A stretch of DNA of 64,000 bases from Microvirga puerhi. GTDB lineage: Bacteria > Pseudomonadota > Alphaproteobacteria > Rhizobiales > Beijerinckiaceae. The first letter of the stretch is position 1, and each line of letters opens with the position of its first letter. The stretch spans positions 62,001-126,000 of the forward strand of contig NZ_JAIRBM010000002.1 in assembly GCF_020089865.1 (NCBI RefSeq), in the 5' to 3' direction. The translations under genes and the position numbers were made by a program. Shown one piece after another: positions 1 to 9,591 of this stretch. The notes below the pieces were generated by a model. It saw nothing but the letters and a program-made list of their open reading frames with translations, was not told the origin of the DNA and ran no database searches.

Positions 1-2
1 GC

Positions 3-26
3 TTCACGGAAACGACGGTGGAGTAA
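3..26 (+). CDS. 3' end of an upstream gene, possibly a peptide-binding protein (partial)
   Basis: Only the last seven codons (FTETTVE) and a TAA stop are inside the window. The reading frame cannot be tested over so short a stretch. The gene lies 106 bp upstream of two dipeptide-type permeases on the same strand, and in such operons the preceding gene usually encodes the periplasmic solute-binding protein; that identity is inferred from position only. Confidence 0.3.
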   Translation, partial: FTETTVE

Positions 27-80
27 GGTCCTCAGCGCGGGCCTTTAGCGCCCCCGTTCATGGATCAATGACAAGAGCGA

Positions 81-98
81 GCCCCGCGCGAGCGGGGC
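81..98 (+). other. Intercistronic GC-rich hairpin before the ABC permease genes
   Basis: A perfect 7-bp stem (GCCCCGC / GCGGGGC) closes a GCGA tetraloop in the 106-bp gap between the upstream gene and the first permease. No run of T follows, so it is not a normal intrinsic terminator. Such hairpins between a binding-protein gene and its permeases often stabilise the upstream mRNA and set different expression levels; that role is inferred here. Confidence 0.45.
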
Positions 99-132
99 CG
101 CTTCGGGACAAGAACAAGAACCGGATCACCAC

Positions 133-1053
133 ATGGCGGGCTTCATTCTCAAGCGATTGCTGCAGGCGATCTTCGTGGTTCTCGCCGTGACGCTGATCGT
201 ATCCTTCGCCATTCGGCTGTCGGGCGATCCTGCGGTGATGCTGGCCGGCGGCAGCAACATCACCGAGAAGGACCTGCAGAATATCCGCCAGGCGCTTGGT
301 CTCGAGCGTCCCTTTTACGTCCAATATCTCGCATTCCTGAAAGGCCTGCTGGTCGGGGATTTCGGGCGCAGCTTCATGGGCGGCACGCCTGTATCCCTTT
401 TGATTTCCAAGGCGCTTCCGGCGACGTTGCTCCTGGCCTTTGCATCGCTCCTGCTTTCCATCGTCCTGTCGGTGCCGCTCGGCGTCCATGCCGCCGTGAA
501 CCGTGGCCGCTGGCCGGATCAACTCATCCGCATTCTTTCTCTCGTCGGCTTGTCGTTCCCGAATTTCTGGCTGGCCATCATGATGGTGCTGTTCTTCTCC
601 ATCACACTCGGACTCCTGCCGCCGAGCGGCATGGAGGGGCCCGAGAGCTTCATCATGCCGGCGCTGACCATGGGGATCATCCTCACGGCCACCAATGTGC
701 GGCTGGTGCGCACCTCGATGCTCGAGACGCTCTCCCAGCAATACATCATGGTCGCCCGCTCGAAGGGGCTGAAGGACTGGGTCGTGCTCTACAAGCATGC
801 CCTGCGCAATTCGGCGATTCCCCTTGTCACCTATATCGGGCTTCAGTTCGGCAGCCTCATCGGTGGTATCGTCATCGTCGAGCGGGTCTTCAATTGGCCC
901 GGCATGGGAACGCTGGCCTTCGACGCGATCTCCGCCCGCGACTATCCGGTCCTGCAGGGATCGATCACGGTTCTCGCGCTCTTCATCGTTCTCATCAACC
1001 TCCTGGTCGATATCGCCTACGGGCTGATCGATCCGCGCATCCGGACGGAGTGA
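133..1053 (+). CDS. Dipeptide/oligopeptide-type ABC transporter permease (DppB family)
   Basis: Inner-membrane permease of an import ABC transporter for peptides, opines or related solutes; 306 aa, the usual length for DppB/OppB. It opens with the typical N-terminal segment (FILKRLLQAIFVVLAVTLIV) followed by five more hydrophobic segments. The cytoplasmic EAA-type loop that contacts the ATPase lies around residues 190-240 (MVARSKGLKDWVVLYKHALR). It is followed 5 bp later by a DppC-type partner. No ATPase genes are present downstream, so the ATPases are upstream of the window or elsewhere. The substrate cannot be read from the sequence. Confidence 0.93.
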   Translation: MAGFILKRLLQAIFVVLAVTLIVSFAIRLSGDPAVMLAGGSNITEKDLQNIRQALGLERPFYVQYLAFLKGLLVGDFGRSFMGGTPVSLLISKALPATLLLAFASLLLSIVLSVPLGVHAAVNRGRWPDQLIRILSLVGLSFPNFWLAIMMVLFFSITLGLLPPSGMEGPESFIMPALTMGIILTATNVRLVRTSMLETLSQQYIMVARSKGLKDWVVLYKHALRNSAIPLVTYIGLQFGSLIGGIVIVERVFNWPGMGTLAFDAISARDYPVLQGSITVLALFIVLINLLVDIAYGLIDPRIRTE

Positions 1054-1058
1054 CGCTC

Positions 1059-1916
1059 ATGGCAGTAGCCCAGGCCGCACCTGCCTCGCGTCGGCGGTTT
1101 CGATCCTTCGAACTCGTTCTCGGCGTCATCCTGACCGGCGGCATGACGCTCGCGGTCCTCTTCTCCGGTTTCCTGTTCCCGGACGGCGGCGAGAGCATGG
1201 ATCTGATGGCGCGGCTTCTGCCGCCCTTCGAGAATCCGGCGCATCTCCTTGGAACCGATCCACTGGGGCGCGATGTGCTGGCGCGCGTCATCGTCGGCGG
1301 ACGGATCTCGCTGACCGTCGGCGTGCTCTCCGTCATGGGAGCCGTCGTGCTGGGAACGCTCGTCGGTCTCGTGGCGGGCTATTATCGCGGCATCGCCGAG
1401 ATCGTGCTGATGCGCTTCGCGGACATCCAGCTCGCGCTGCCTTTCATCCTCATCGCGATCATGTTCCTGGCGATCCTCGGCACAGGGGTCGACAAGGTGA
1501 TCTTCTTCATGATCGTCGCGCAATGGGTGCAATACGCCCGCCTCGTGCGCGGCTCCGTGCTCGCGCTTCGCGACCGGGAGTTCATTCTCTCCGCCCGTGC
1601 CATCGGCGTCGGCAATGGACGCATCATCTTCCAGCACATCCTGCCCAATGTCCTGGGCCCGATCGTTATCCTCATGACGCTCAACGTGGCGAACAACATC
1701 CTTCTCGAAAGCAGCCTGACATTCCTTGGGCTCGGCGTCGATCCGTTGATCCCGAGCTGGGGCGGCATGCTCGCCGACGGCCGCACCTATCTTCAGTCGG
1801 CCTGGTGGGTCAGCGTGTTTCCGGGTCTCGCCATCATGTTCACGGTGCTCGGCCTCAACCTCCTCGGTGACTGGCTGCGCGACTATCTCGATCCCACAGG
1901 ACAAGCCACGAAATGA
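1059..1916 (+). CDS. Dipeptide/oligopeptide-type ABC transporter permease (DppC family)
   Basis: Second permease of the same importer, 285 aa. After a short N-terminal tail and first membrane helix it has the DppC signature HLLGTDPLGRDVLARVI and then the five-helix BPD_transp_1 domain with an EAA-type loop (LSARAIGVGNGRIIFQHILP). The ATG at 1059 is chosen because it follows the upstream stop by 5 bp and has a GGAG 8 nt before it; the frame stays open further upstream inside the first permease but that part is not permease-like. The stop overlaps the next start (ATGA), so the peptidase is translationally coupled. Confidence 0.93.
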   Translation: MAVAQAAPASRRRFRSFELVLGVILTGGMTLAVLFSGFLFPDGGESMDLMARLLPPFENPAHLLGTDPLGRDVLARVIVGGRISLTVGVLSVMGAVVLGTLVGLVAGYYRGIAEIVLMRFADIQLALPFILIAIMFLAILGTGVDKVIFFMIVAQWVQYARLVRGSVLALRDREFILSARAIGVGNGRIIFQHILPNVLGPIVILMTLNVANNILLESSLTFLGLGVDPLIPSWGGMLADGRTYLQSAWWVSVFPGLAIMFTVLGLNLLGDWLRDYLDPTGQATK

Positions 1917-3658
1917 CCATTCTGCTCGACGAACGGGTGCCGCGGACTCTCGATGCTCTTGTGGCCGAATGGTCCGCGCAGGACAGGCGCGGGGCGCTGC
2001 TCGATGTCTGGGTGTTCGAGGACGAAGCGGCGCGGCGCGATGCTGAGACTCGTCTCGCCGAGGCCGGCGTGACCGCGCGTTTCCGCAGCGCCTACAAGCC
2101 TTTGGTGCATGCGTTTCTCGAGGAGATCGAAACGGCGGGCCTCCAGCGTGTGGAGGTGAAATATCCGGTTCATCCGCAGGCAGACAAAATCCGGTTTCTG
2201 TCGGAGGCCTATCCCCTGGCGGCCATGCTCGACGGCATCGAGACCGTCTTTACGCCCGGCGATGATACGCTGGCCTACCAGGTCGTCGCCACATATCGCG
2301 ACGGCCGTACGGTCGAGCACGAAGTTTTCGCGCCGAACCGTCTTCGTCCCAATCACTTGGACCTCGTCGATCTGTGCCCGACCGGCTGGATCAAGGCATC
2401 GGGCTGCCCGGGCCGACCGGACATTGACGAGGCCGTGGAAACCGAGATCGAGACGGTTTTCCTCAAAGTCATGCAGGCCGTTGCAGCTCATGCCTGGCCG
2501 GCGGAAGAGCCCTATGCCGAAAGCCTCGTCATCGACGTGGGCATTGGAGGAATTGAGCGCTCCCTCGGCTATGACGACGAGGTCATGAGCACGCGCGAGG
2601 CGCTACACGAGGATTTTTACTTTTCCCTGCTTGAGTTCTTCAAGCACAAGTCGGGACGACCGCCGGAAGATCGCAGCGTGCAGCCTGGCCAGATCGTGCC
2701 GGACATCAGGGCAGGCGAGGGCGACGCCCGTGTGCGTGTCTCGCTGCAGGCGTTCGCGCGCCCGCAGGATCCAGAGCGGCGCGAGCAGGTGCTTGAGACG
2801 GCTGACTCGGCTCCGGGGCTGCCGCAGATCTACCGCGAACTGGCAAGCCTTCCAGGCGAGACCTTCGAGGGGATTTCTCGGGAAGGGCGGCCGGTGCGCG
2901 GCGTCTATCGGGCAGGATCGCGCCCGGCCGTGCTGGTCTCTGCCGGACAACATGCCAACGAAACCTCGGCGCCTGTCGGTGCATTGCGGGCCGCGCGGCG
3001 TCTTCTCGCCGATCCGGAGGCCAATCTCGCGCTGATCGCGGTGGAGAATCCGGACGGTTATGCGCTCCACGGCCGTCTTTGCATGGCCAATCCGCGCCAT
3101 ATGCATCACGCGGCGCGCTATACCTCCCTCGGCAGCGACGTGGAGTTCGATCGTGGCAATCCGACTTACGAGATCGGTGCCCGACTGCAGGCGCTGGAGC
3201 TGTCGGGCGCGCAGCTTCACGTCAATCTCCACGGCTATCCGGCGCATGAGTGGACGCGGCCGTTCACTGGCTATCTGCCGCGCGGATTCGAGCTCTGGGC
3301 GATCCCGAAGGGCTTCTTCCTGATCATGCGCCATCATCCGTCCTGGAGCGAGACCGCGCGCGCGCTCATCGAGGCGGTGACGAAGCAGCTTCAGGCCATC
3401 CCGGGACTGCCCGAGTTCAATCGGCGCCAGATCGAGATCTGTGTGATCCATTCCGGCGGAAAGCCCTACGAGATCATCAACGACATCCCCTGCCTCATCA
3501 CCGCCGAGGAACGTCATCCGACCCCGTTGACGCTCATCACAGAATTCCCGGACGAGACGATCTACGGCGATCCCTACCGCTTCGCTCATACGGTACAGAT
3601 GACGACCGTCCTGGCTGCGGAGGAGGCGTTCGCTGCGCTAATGGCGCAGACCGTCTGA
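1913..3658 (+). CDS. M14-family zinc carboxypeptidase-like protein with long N-terminal extension
   Basis: Probable metallopeptidase of 581 aa, coupled by a 4-bp ATGA overlap to the DppC-type permease, which suggests it processes the imported peptide or peptide-like compound. The C-terminal part carries M14 features: H347-x-x-E350 in GQHANETSAP, a second zinc-ligand candidate H440 in HVNLHGYPAHE, and a late Glu in LITEFPDET that could be the catalytic base. Residues 1 to about 300 do not resemble a carboxypeptidase propeptide known to me. No signal peptide is visible, so a cytoplasmic site is likely. Peptidase class is well supported; substrate is unknown. Confidence 0.8.
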   Translation: MTILLDERVPRTLDALVAEWSAQDRRGALLDVWVFEDEAARRDAETRLAEAGVTARFRSAYKPLVHAFLEEIETAGLQRVEVKYPVHPQADKIRFLSEAYPLAAMLDGIETVFTPGDDTLAYQVVATYRDGRTVEHEVFAPNRLRPNHLDLVDLCPTGWIKASGCPGRPDIDEAVETEIETVFLKVMQAVAAHAWPAEEPYAESLVIDVGIGGIERSLGYDDEVMSTREALHEDFYFSLLEFFKHKSGRPPEDRSVQPGQIVPDIRAGEGDARVRVSLQAFARPQDPERREQVLETADSAPGLPQIYRELASLPGETFEGISREGRPVRGVYRAGSRPAVLVSAGQHANETSAPVGALRAARRLLADPEANLALIAVENPDGYALHGRLCMANPRHMHHAARYTSLGSDVEFDRGNPTYEIGARLQALELSGAQLHVNLHGYPAHEWTRPFTGYLPRGFELWAIPKGFFLIMRHHPSWSETARALIEAVTKQLQAIPGLPEFNRRQIEICVIHSGGKPYEIINDIPCLITAEERHPTPLTLITEFPDETIYGDPYRFAHTVQMTTVLAAEEAFAALMAQTV

Positions 3659-3770
3659 TCGCGGCGTTATGTGCGGCATTTTGGTCGGAACAGGCTGATT
3701 GACCCTCCGTTAGAGATTGAAAAGGCCGGACGCCACCGTCGCTCCGGCCCGCACCTCGCGGAGACGGATC

Positions 3771-5117
3771 ATGGCCGGCCTTTCCTGGAAGCAGCGCGAG
3801 AGCGATGCAACGCTCGAAGAAACCATCCGAGCCGTCAGGTCGAGCGCTGAACCTTTGCCGCATCTGGAGGATATCGAGGCCTTCGGGGCCATGTTCGACC
3901 GCTTCGCAGACGCGAAAGTGGTGCTTCTCGGCGAGGCAACGCATGGCACTTCGGAATTCTACCGGGCCCGCGCGGCCATCACGCGTCGGCTGATCGAACG
4001 CCATGGCTTCACCATCGTTGCCGTCGAGGCGGACTGGCCGGATGCTGCCCGCATCGACGCTTATGCGCGGCACCGCCACGTTCCTCAAGGCGACGATGCC
4101 GCATTTCAGCGCTTTCCTTCCTGGATGTGGCGCAACGAGGAGGTGGCCGATTTCGTCAATTGGCTGCGTGACCACAACAGGGACGCGCCGGAGCAGGAAC
4201 GTGCCGAATTCCGCGGTCTCGACGTCTACAGCCTCAACAATTCGATCGGGGCCGTTCTCGATTATCTCGATAAGGTCGATCCAGAAGCTGCGAAGGAGGC
4301 GAGGGCGCGCTATGGCTGCCTCAGCCCCTGGCAGTCGGATCCGGCACGTTATGGCCGCGCAGTTCTCAAGGGACAGAAAAAGCCTTGCGATCAGGTGCTC
4401 CTCACGCAGCTTCAGGACATGCTCGACAAAAGGCTGGAGTACCTCAAGGCCGATGGGGGCGAGGCTTTCTTCGACGCCGTGCAGAACGCCAAGATCGTGC
4501 ATGCGGCGGAGCACTATTACCGGATCATGTACGAGGGTGCGACGGAGTCCTGGAACCTGCGCGACCGGCACATGTTCGATACACTCCAGAACCTGCTCGA
4601 CCGGCGTGGGACGAAGGCGAGGGCGGTTGTCTGGGCGCACAATTCCCATATCGGTAACGCGGCCGCGACGGCCATGGGCTGGCAGGGCGAGTTCAACATC
4701 GGCGAACTCTGCCGGACGGCCTATCGGGACGAGGCGGTGCTGATCGGCTTCGGGACGGATCGCGGCACGGTCGCGGCGGCGAGCGACTGGGATGCCGCCA
4801 TGGAGATCATGGATGTGCGTCCGGCGCGGTCCGACAGCCATGAGCGAATCTTCCGCGACGCCGGTCTTGGCCGCTTCCTAACCGATTGGCGCGGGAATGA
4901 CCGCTTGAGCCTGCGCGAGGCCCTCTCACGGCCGCGCCTGGAGCGCGCGATCGGCGTGATCTACCGGCCGGAAACCGAGCTCTACAGCCATTATTTCGAG
5001 GCGATCCTGCCCGAGCAGTTCGATGCCCTCGTCTGGTTCGAGGAAACCAAGGCCGTCACGCCGCTCACGGCGGCCCATGGAGAAGGAATGCCCGAAACTT
5101 ATCCGTTCGGGCTTTGA
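3771..5117 (+). CDS. Erythromycin esterase-like protein
   Basis: 448 aa member of the erythromycin-esterase (EreA/EreB) superfamily, whose characterised members hydrolyse the macrolactone ring; most environmental members have no tested substrate. Diagnostic segments are VVLLGEATHGTSEFYRAR with the His/Glu pair near residues 60-66, FTIVAVEADWPDA, and VVWAHNSHIGNAA, matching the catalytic His and Glu regions of the family. ATG 3771 is chosen; an in-frame TTG at 3717 would add 18 residues of low-complexity sequence. It stands alone, followed by an intergenic repeat. Resistance should not be assumed from homology. Confidence 0.82.
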   Translation: MAGLSWKQRESDATLEETIRAVRSSAEPLPHLEDIEAFGAMFDRFADAKVVLLGEATHGTSEFYRARAAITRRLIERHGFTIVAVEADWPDAARIDAYARHRHVPQGDDAAFQRFPSWMWRNEEVADFVNWLRDHNRDAPEQERAEFRGLDVYSLNNSIGAVLDYLDKVDPEAAKEARARYGCLSPWQSDPARYGRAVLKGQKKPCDQVLLTQLQDMLDKRLEYLKADGGEAFFDAVQNAKIVHAAEHYYRIMYEGATESWNLRDRHMFDTLQNLLDRRGTKARAVVWAHNSHIGNAAATAMGWQGEFNIGELCRTAYRDEAVLIGFGTDRGTVAAASDWDAAMEIMDVRPARSDSHERIFRDAGLGRFLTDWRGNDRLSLREALSRPRLERAIGVIYRPETELYSHYFEAILPEQFDALVWFEETKAVTPLTAAHGEGMPETYPFGL

Positions 5118-5127
5118 GGAATTCGCT

Positions 5128-5275
5128 GTCATTCCGGGATGGTCCAAAGGGCCAGGCCCGGAACCCATAATCGTGAGCTTTACAGAACGGGGATCATGGC
5201 AGCCGCTGCGCCTTATCCCATGGCGACTGTGTCTATGGGTTCCGGGCCCGGCCCAGAGGGCCGTCCCGGAATGAC
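5128..5275. repeat. Intergenic hairpin repeat, copy 1 (about 148 bp)
   Basis: The element begins GTCATTCCGGG and ends CCCGGAATGAC, and has an inner inverted pair GGAACCCATAA / TATGGGTTCC. It is therefore two terminal hairpins joined by a unique middle. The same layout recurs at 50063-50204 and 59178-59323. Similar non-coding repeats are common between genes in Rhizobiales genomes. This copy lies between two plus-strand genes, upstream of ettA. No protein is encoded. Confidence 0.8.
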
Positions 5276-5371
5276 GGGCACCCGGCGACCTTGCCCGCCT
5301 TGCCCCGGCAGGCCGCCCCTGCTAACTGACCTGCAACTCCCCGAACACGATCATATTCAGCAGGTTTTTCC

Positions 5372-7024
<1,653 letters not shown>

Positions 7025-7029
7025 TTGTC

Positions 7030-7716
7030 GTGGGAACCTACCTGATCACGGGAATCGGACGCGGGATCGGGCGAGCTCTCGCCCGCGTCCTTCTCACTCG
7101 AGGGGATCGGGTAATCGGCACTGTGCGGGACCGAGCGCAGTTGCCGGCGGATTGGCAGGGGTTTCAGGAGACCGGGCATCTCAAGATTGTCAGGCTCGAT
7201 ATCCTCGACGAGAAATCGATTGCGGACGCTGCGCGTTCCGTGGACGAAGCGATCGATGTTCTCGTCAACAATTCGGGCGTTATCGGGCCGAAACGTCAAT
7301 CCACGCTCGACATGGACTTCGATGGTTTCCTCGATACGCTGAAGGTCAATACGCTTGGGCCTCTCCACATCGTCCAGGCATTCCTGCCACATTTGCGCAA
7401 GGCAGAGCATCCAAAGATTCTGACGATCAGCAGCCGCATGGGTTCCATGGCCTATGCCAAGTCCGACCGCATCGCCTATCGCGCCTCGAAAGCCGCCGTG
7501 AACAAGGTGGTACAGGGCCTATCAACGGATTTGGCACCTGAAGGGATGATTGTCGTCTCCGTTCATCCAGGCTGGGTCCGCACGGATATGGGAGGCACCG
7601 GCGCAGACATTTCCGTCGAGCAGAGTGCAGCCGGCATCGTTGCTTTGAGCGATCGCCTTTCCGCTTCCGACAGCGGTCGCTTTTTCGATTGGCAGGGCGA
7701 AGAATTGCCTTTCTGA
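7030..7716 (+). CDS. Short-chain dehydrogenase/reductase
   Basis: 228-aa NAD(P)-dependent oxidoreductase of the classical SDR fold. It has the cofactor motif TGIGRGIG near the N-terminus, the structural NNSG motif (VLVNNSGVIG), a Ser in TISSRMGS and the catalytic Y150-x-x-x-K154 (YRASK). GTG 7030 is the first plausible start after ettA stops at 7024; no strong ribosome-binding site is visible, so translation may be coupled to ettA. The upstream in-frame extension overlaps ettA and is not SDR-like. Substrate unknown. Confidence 0.85.
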   Translation: MGTYLITGIGRGIGRALARVLLTRGDRVIGTVRDRAQLPADWQGFQETGHLKIVRLDILDEKSIADAARSVDEAIDVLVNNSGVIGPKRQSTLDMDFDGFLDTLKVNTLGPLHIVQAFLPHLRKAEHPKILTISSRMGSMAYAKSDRIAYRASKAAVNKVVQGLSTDLAPEGMIVVSVHPGWVRTDMGGTGADISVEQSAAGIVALSDRLSASDSGRFFDWQGEELPF

Positions 7717-7838
7717 CGATGGGCCGAAGGCTGAGTGAACCTCTTTTCACGAAGCCGGGTTGGGTTCCCGCCTGAAACGGTGTAAGACCCTTGAGGCACG
7801 AGAACTCTTTTGAAGATGTCGCCGTGCCCGCTGATGAG

Positions 7839-9302
7839 ATGAATGCCTCCCACGCCGTTGCCTCGCCTGAAGAAGCCGTCGAGAAGCTGACGCTGCTTTA
7901 TGACGATGCCATCGAGGCGCAGCGCCATGCCCTGGAGCATTTTTTCGCCACCAAAACGCCTCCCAGTCCGGAAGAGAGGGCGCGCTTTCGCTATCCGGAG
8001 CTGCGGGTGGTCTACAAGGCGACCTCTCTCCCGCCGGTCAAGCAGCGCGCCTATGCGAAGCTGCAGGGTCCGGGCTCCTATGCCACGACCGTTACGCAGC
8101 CGGCCTTTTTCCGGAACTATCTTCTGGAGCAGCTGAGACATCTCGTCCGCGACTATGGCGTGACACTCAAGGTCGGTGTGAGCCGCCAGGAAATCCCATA
8201 TCCTTACGTGTTCGAGCGTGGCGATGAACTCGGTCGCGGCGCGCATTCCGCTGCGGAACTTGCGCAGTTCTTTCCGACGCCGCTCCTGGCGACGGTCGGC
8301 GATGAAATCGCCGATGGAACATGGGAGTTCCGCGAGAACGCGCCACGTCCGCTCTCGCTCTTCGACGCGTCGCGCACGGATTATTCCCTGCGCCGCCTCG
8401 TTCACTATACCGGCAGCGACTGGCGGGCCGTGCAGCCCTGGATTCTCCTGACGAACTACCATCGCTACGTGGATCAATTCGTGCGCTGGGCGGTGAGCGA
8501 ACTCGCCAATCCCGACAGCCCGTTCGAGAAGCTCATCCTGCCGGGGGGCGTCACCATCGAGAGCGGGTTGCCGGAGGATACGGTCGCGGAGCTAATCGGC
8601 TCTTCACCCTGGCATCGATTCCAGATGCCGTCTTACCACCTGACCCGCCGTGACGGTCACGGCGTCACCCTGGTGAATATCGGTGTCGGACCCTCGAATG
8701 CGAAGAACATCACCGATCACCTGGCCGTCCTGCGCCCCCATTGCTGGCTCATGGTCGGCCATTGCGGCGGCCTGCGCCAGTCGCAGTCCATCGGGGATTA
8801 CGTGCTCGCCCACGGCTATTTGCGCCGCGACCGCATTCTCGACAATGCGGTCCCGCCGGAAATTCCGATACCGGCGCTTGCCGAGGTACAGGTCGCGCTT
8901 CAGGACGCGGCCGGCAGGGTGACGGGGGAGCGGGGCGAGGAACTCAAGCGCCGCCTGCGCACCGGAACGGTCGTGACCTACGACGACCGGAACTGGGAGC
9001 TGCGGTGGAGCCAGGAGCGGCGCCCGATCAACCTGTCGCGCGCCATCGCGGTCGACATGGAAAGCGGGACCATCGCGGCCCAAGGGTATCGGCTGCGCGT
9101 TCCCTACGGCACGCTTCTCTGCGTCTCCGACAAGCCCCTGCACGGCGAGATCAAGCTGCCCGGAGCCGCGAACGCCTTCTACGAGCGTGCCGTCGGTGAG
9201 CATCTGATGATCGGCCTTGCGGCCCTCGATATCCTCCGCGACCAACGCACCTCCCTCCATTCACGAAAACTGCGCAGCTTCGACGAGCCTCCCTTCCGCT
9301 GA
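7839..9302 (+). CDS. amn: AMP nucleosidase
   Basis: Hydrolyses AMP to adenine and ribose 5-phosphate, adjusting the adenylate pool. At 487 aa it matches the roughly 484 aa of E. coli Amn. The N-terminal half is the Amn-specific domain (SPEEAVEKLTLLYDDAIEA, then RPLSLFDASRTDYSLRRLV). The C-terminal half is a nucleoside-phosphorylase fold (VNIGVGPSNAKNITDHLA, LMVGHCGGLR, VAVDMESGTIAAQGY). ATG 7839 is chosen for length; an in-frame TTG at 7791 and GTG at 7824 are possible alternatives. It stands alone between two intergenic regions. Confidence 0.92.
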   Translation: MNASHAVASPEEAVEKLTLLYDDAIEAQRHALEHFFATKTPPSPEERARFRYPELRVVYKATSLPPVKQRAYAKLQGPGSYATTVTQPAFFRNYLLEQLRHLVRDYGVTLKVGVSRQEIPYPYVFERGDELGRGAHSAAELAQFFPTPLLATVGDEIADGTWEFRENAPRPLSLFDASRTDYSLRRLVHYTGSDWRAVQPWILLTNYHRYVDQFVRWAVSELANPDSPFEKLILPGGVTIESGLPEDTVAELIGSSPWHRFQMPSYHLTRRDGHGVTLVNIGVGPSNAKNITDHLAVLRPHCWLMVGHCGGLRQSQSIGDYVLAHGYLRRDRILDNAVPPEIPIPALAEVQVALQDAAGRVTGERGEELKRRLRTGTVVTYDDRNWELRWSQERRPINLSRAIAVDMESGTIAAQGYRLRVPYGTLLCVSDKPLHGEIKLPGAANAFYERAVGEHLMIGLAALDILRDQRTSLHSRKLRSFDEPPFR

Positions 9303-9308
9303 TTCTAT

Positions 9309-9330
9309 TTCGGAAGAGATCTCTCCCGAA
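9309..9330. other. 22-bp near-perfect palindrome after amn
   Basis: Arms TTCGG-A-AGAGA and TCTCT-C-CCGAA are complementary at all but one pair, with no loop, starting 6 bp after the amn stop. There is no T-run after it, so an intrinsic terminator is doubtful; a protein-binding palindrome or mRNA 3' stabiliser is possible. Confidence 0.35.
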
Positions 9331-9530
9331 GCTAAACGTCTGTCAGGCAGGTTCGCCGCGTCGGAGCCAGGACTGGGGCCCGGCTCAGGATGCCGTGCCG
9401 CTCGCTCAACCGTCTAAAATGACGCTCATCCTCGCCGCAAGGGGGATCGCGCGGAGGTGCAGCTTGCATGCCCTTGGGGCGCGCCGTCGTTCGCCAAGAG
9501 CTTGACCGTAGGCGCCATGAAGGTTTTAAC

Positions 9531-9571
9531 TTGTCTCCACGCTCAAAGAAGATATAAATATATCTTTATAT
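9531..9571 (+). promoter_or_regulatory. Promoter and interleaved operator of the ArsR-methyltransferase/metF operon
   Basis: A perfect inverted repeat AAGATATA-AA-TATATCTT occupies 9549-9566. A second one, ATATAAA-(6 nt)-TTTATAT, is interleaved at 9552-9571. The AT-rich block stands out in GC-rich surroundings and ends 20 bp before the regulator start codon. A candidate -35 TTGTCT (9531) and -10 TATAAA (9553), 16 bp apart, place the operator over the -10. ArsR-family proteins bind such inverted repeats, so autorepression is the natural inference; the ligand and binding have not been shown here. Confidence 0.7.
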
Positions 9572-9591
9572 GTGAGAGCGAGTTTTGAGCC

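Noticed and set aside
3537..4841. 434-codon antisense frame over the esterase-like gene
   Set aside because: Shadow of a conserved plus-strand gene; no ribosome-binding site or domain.
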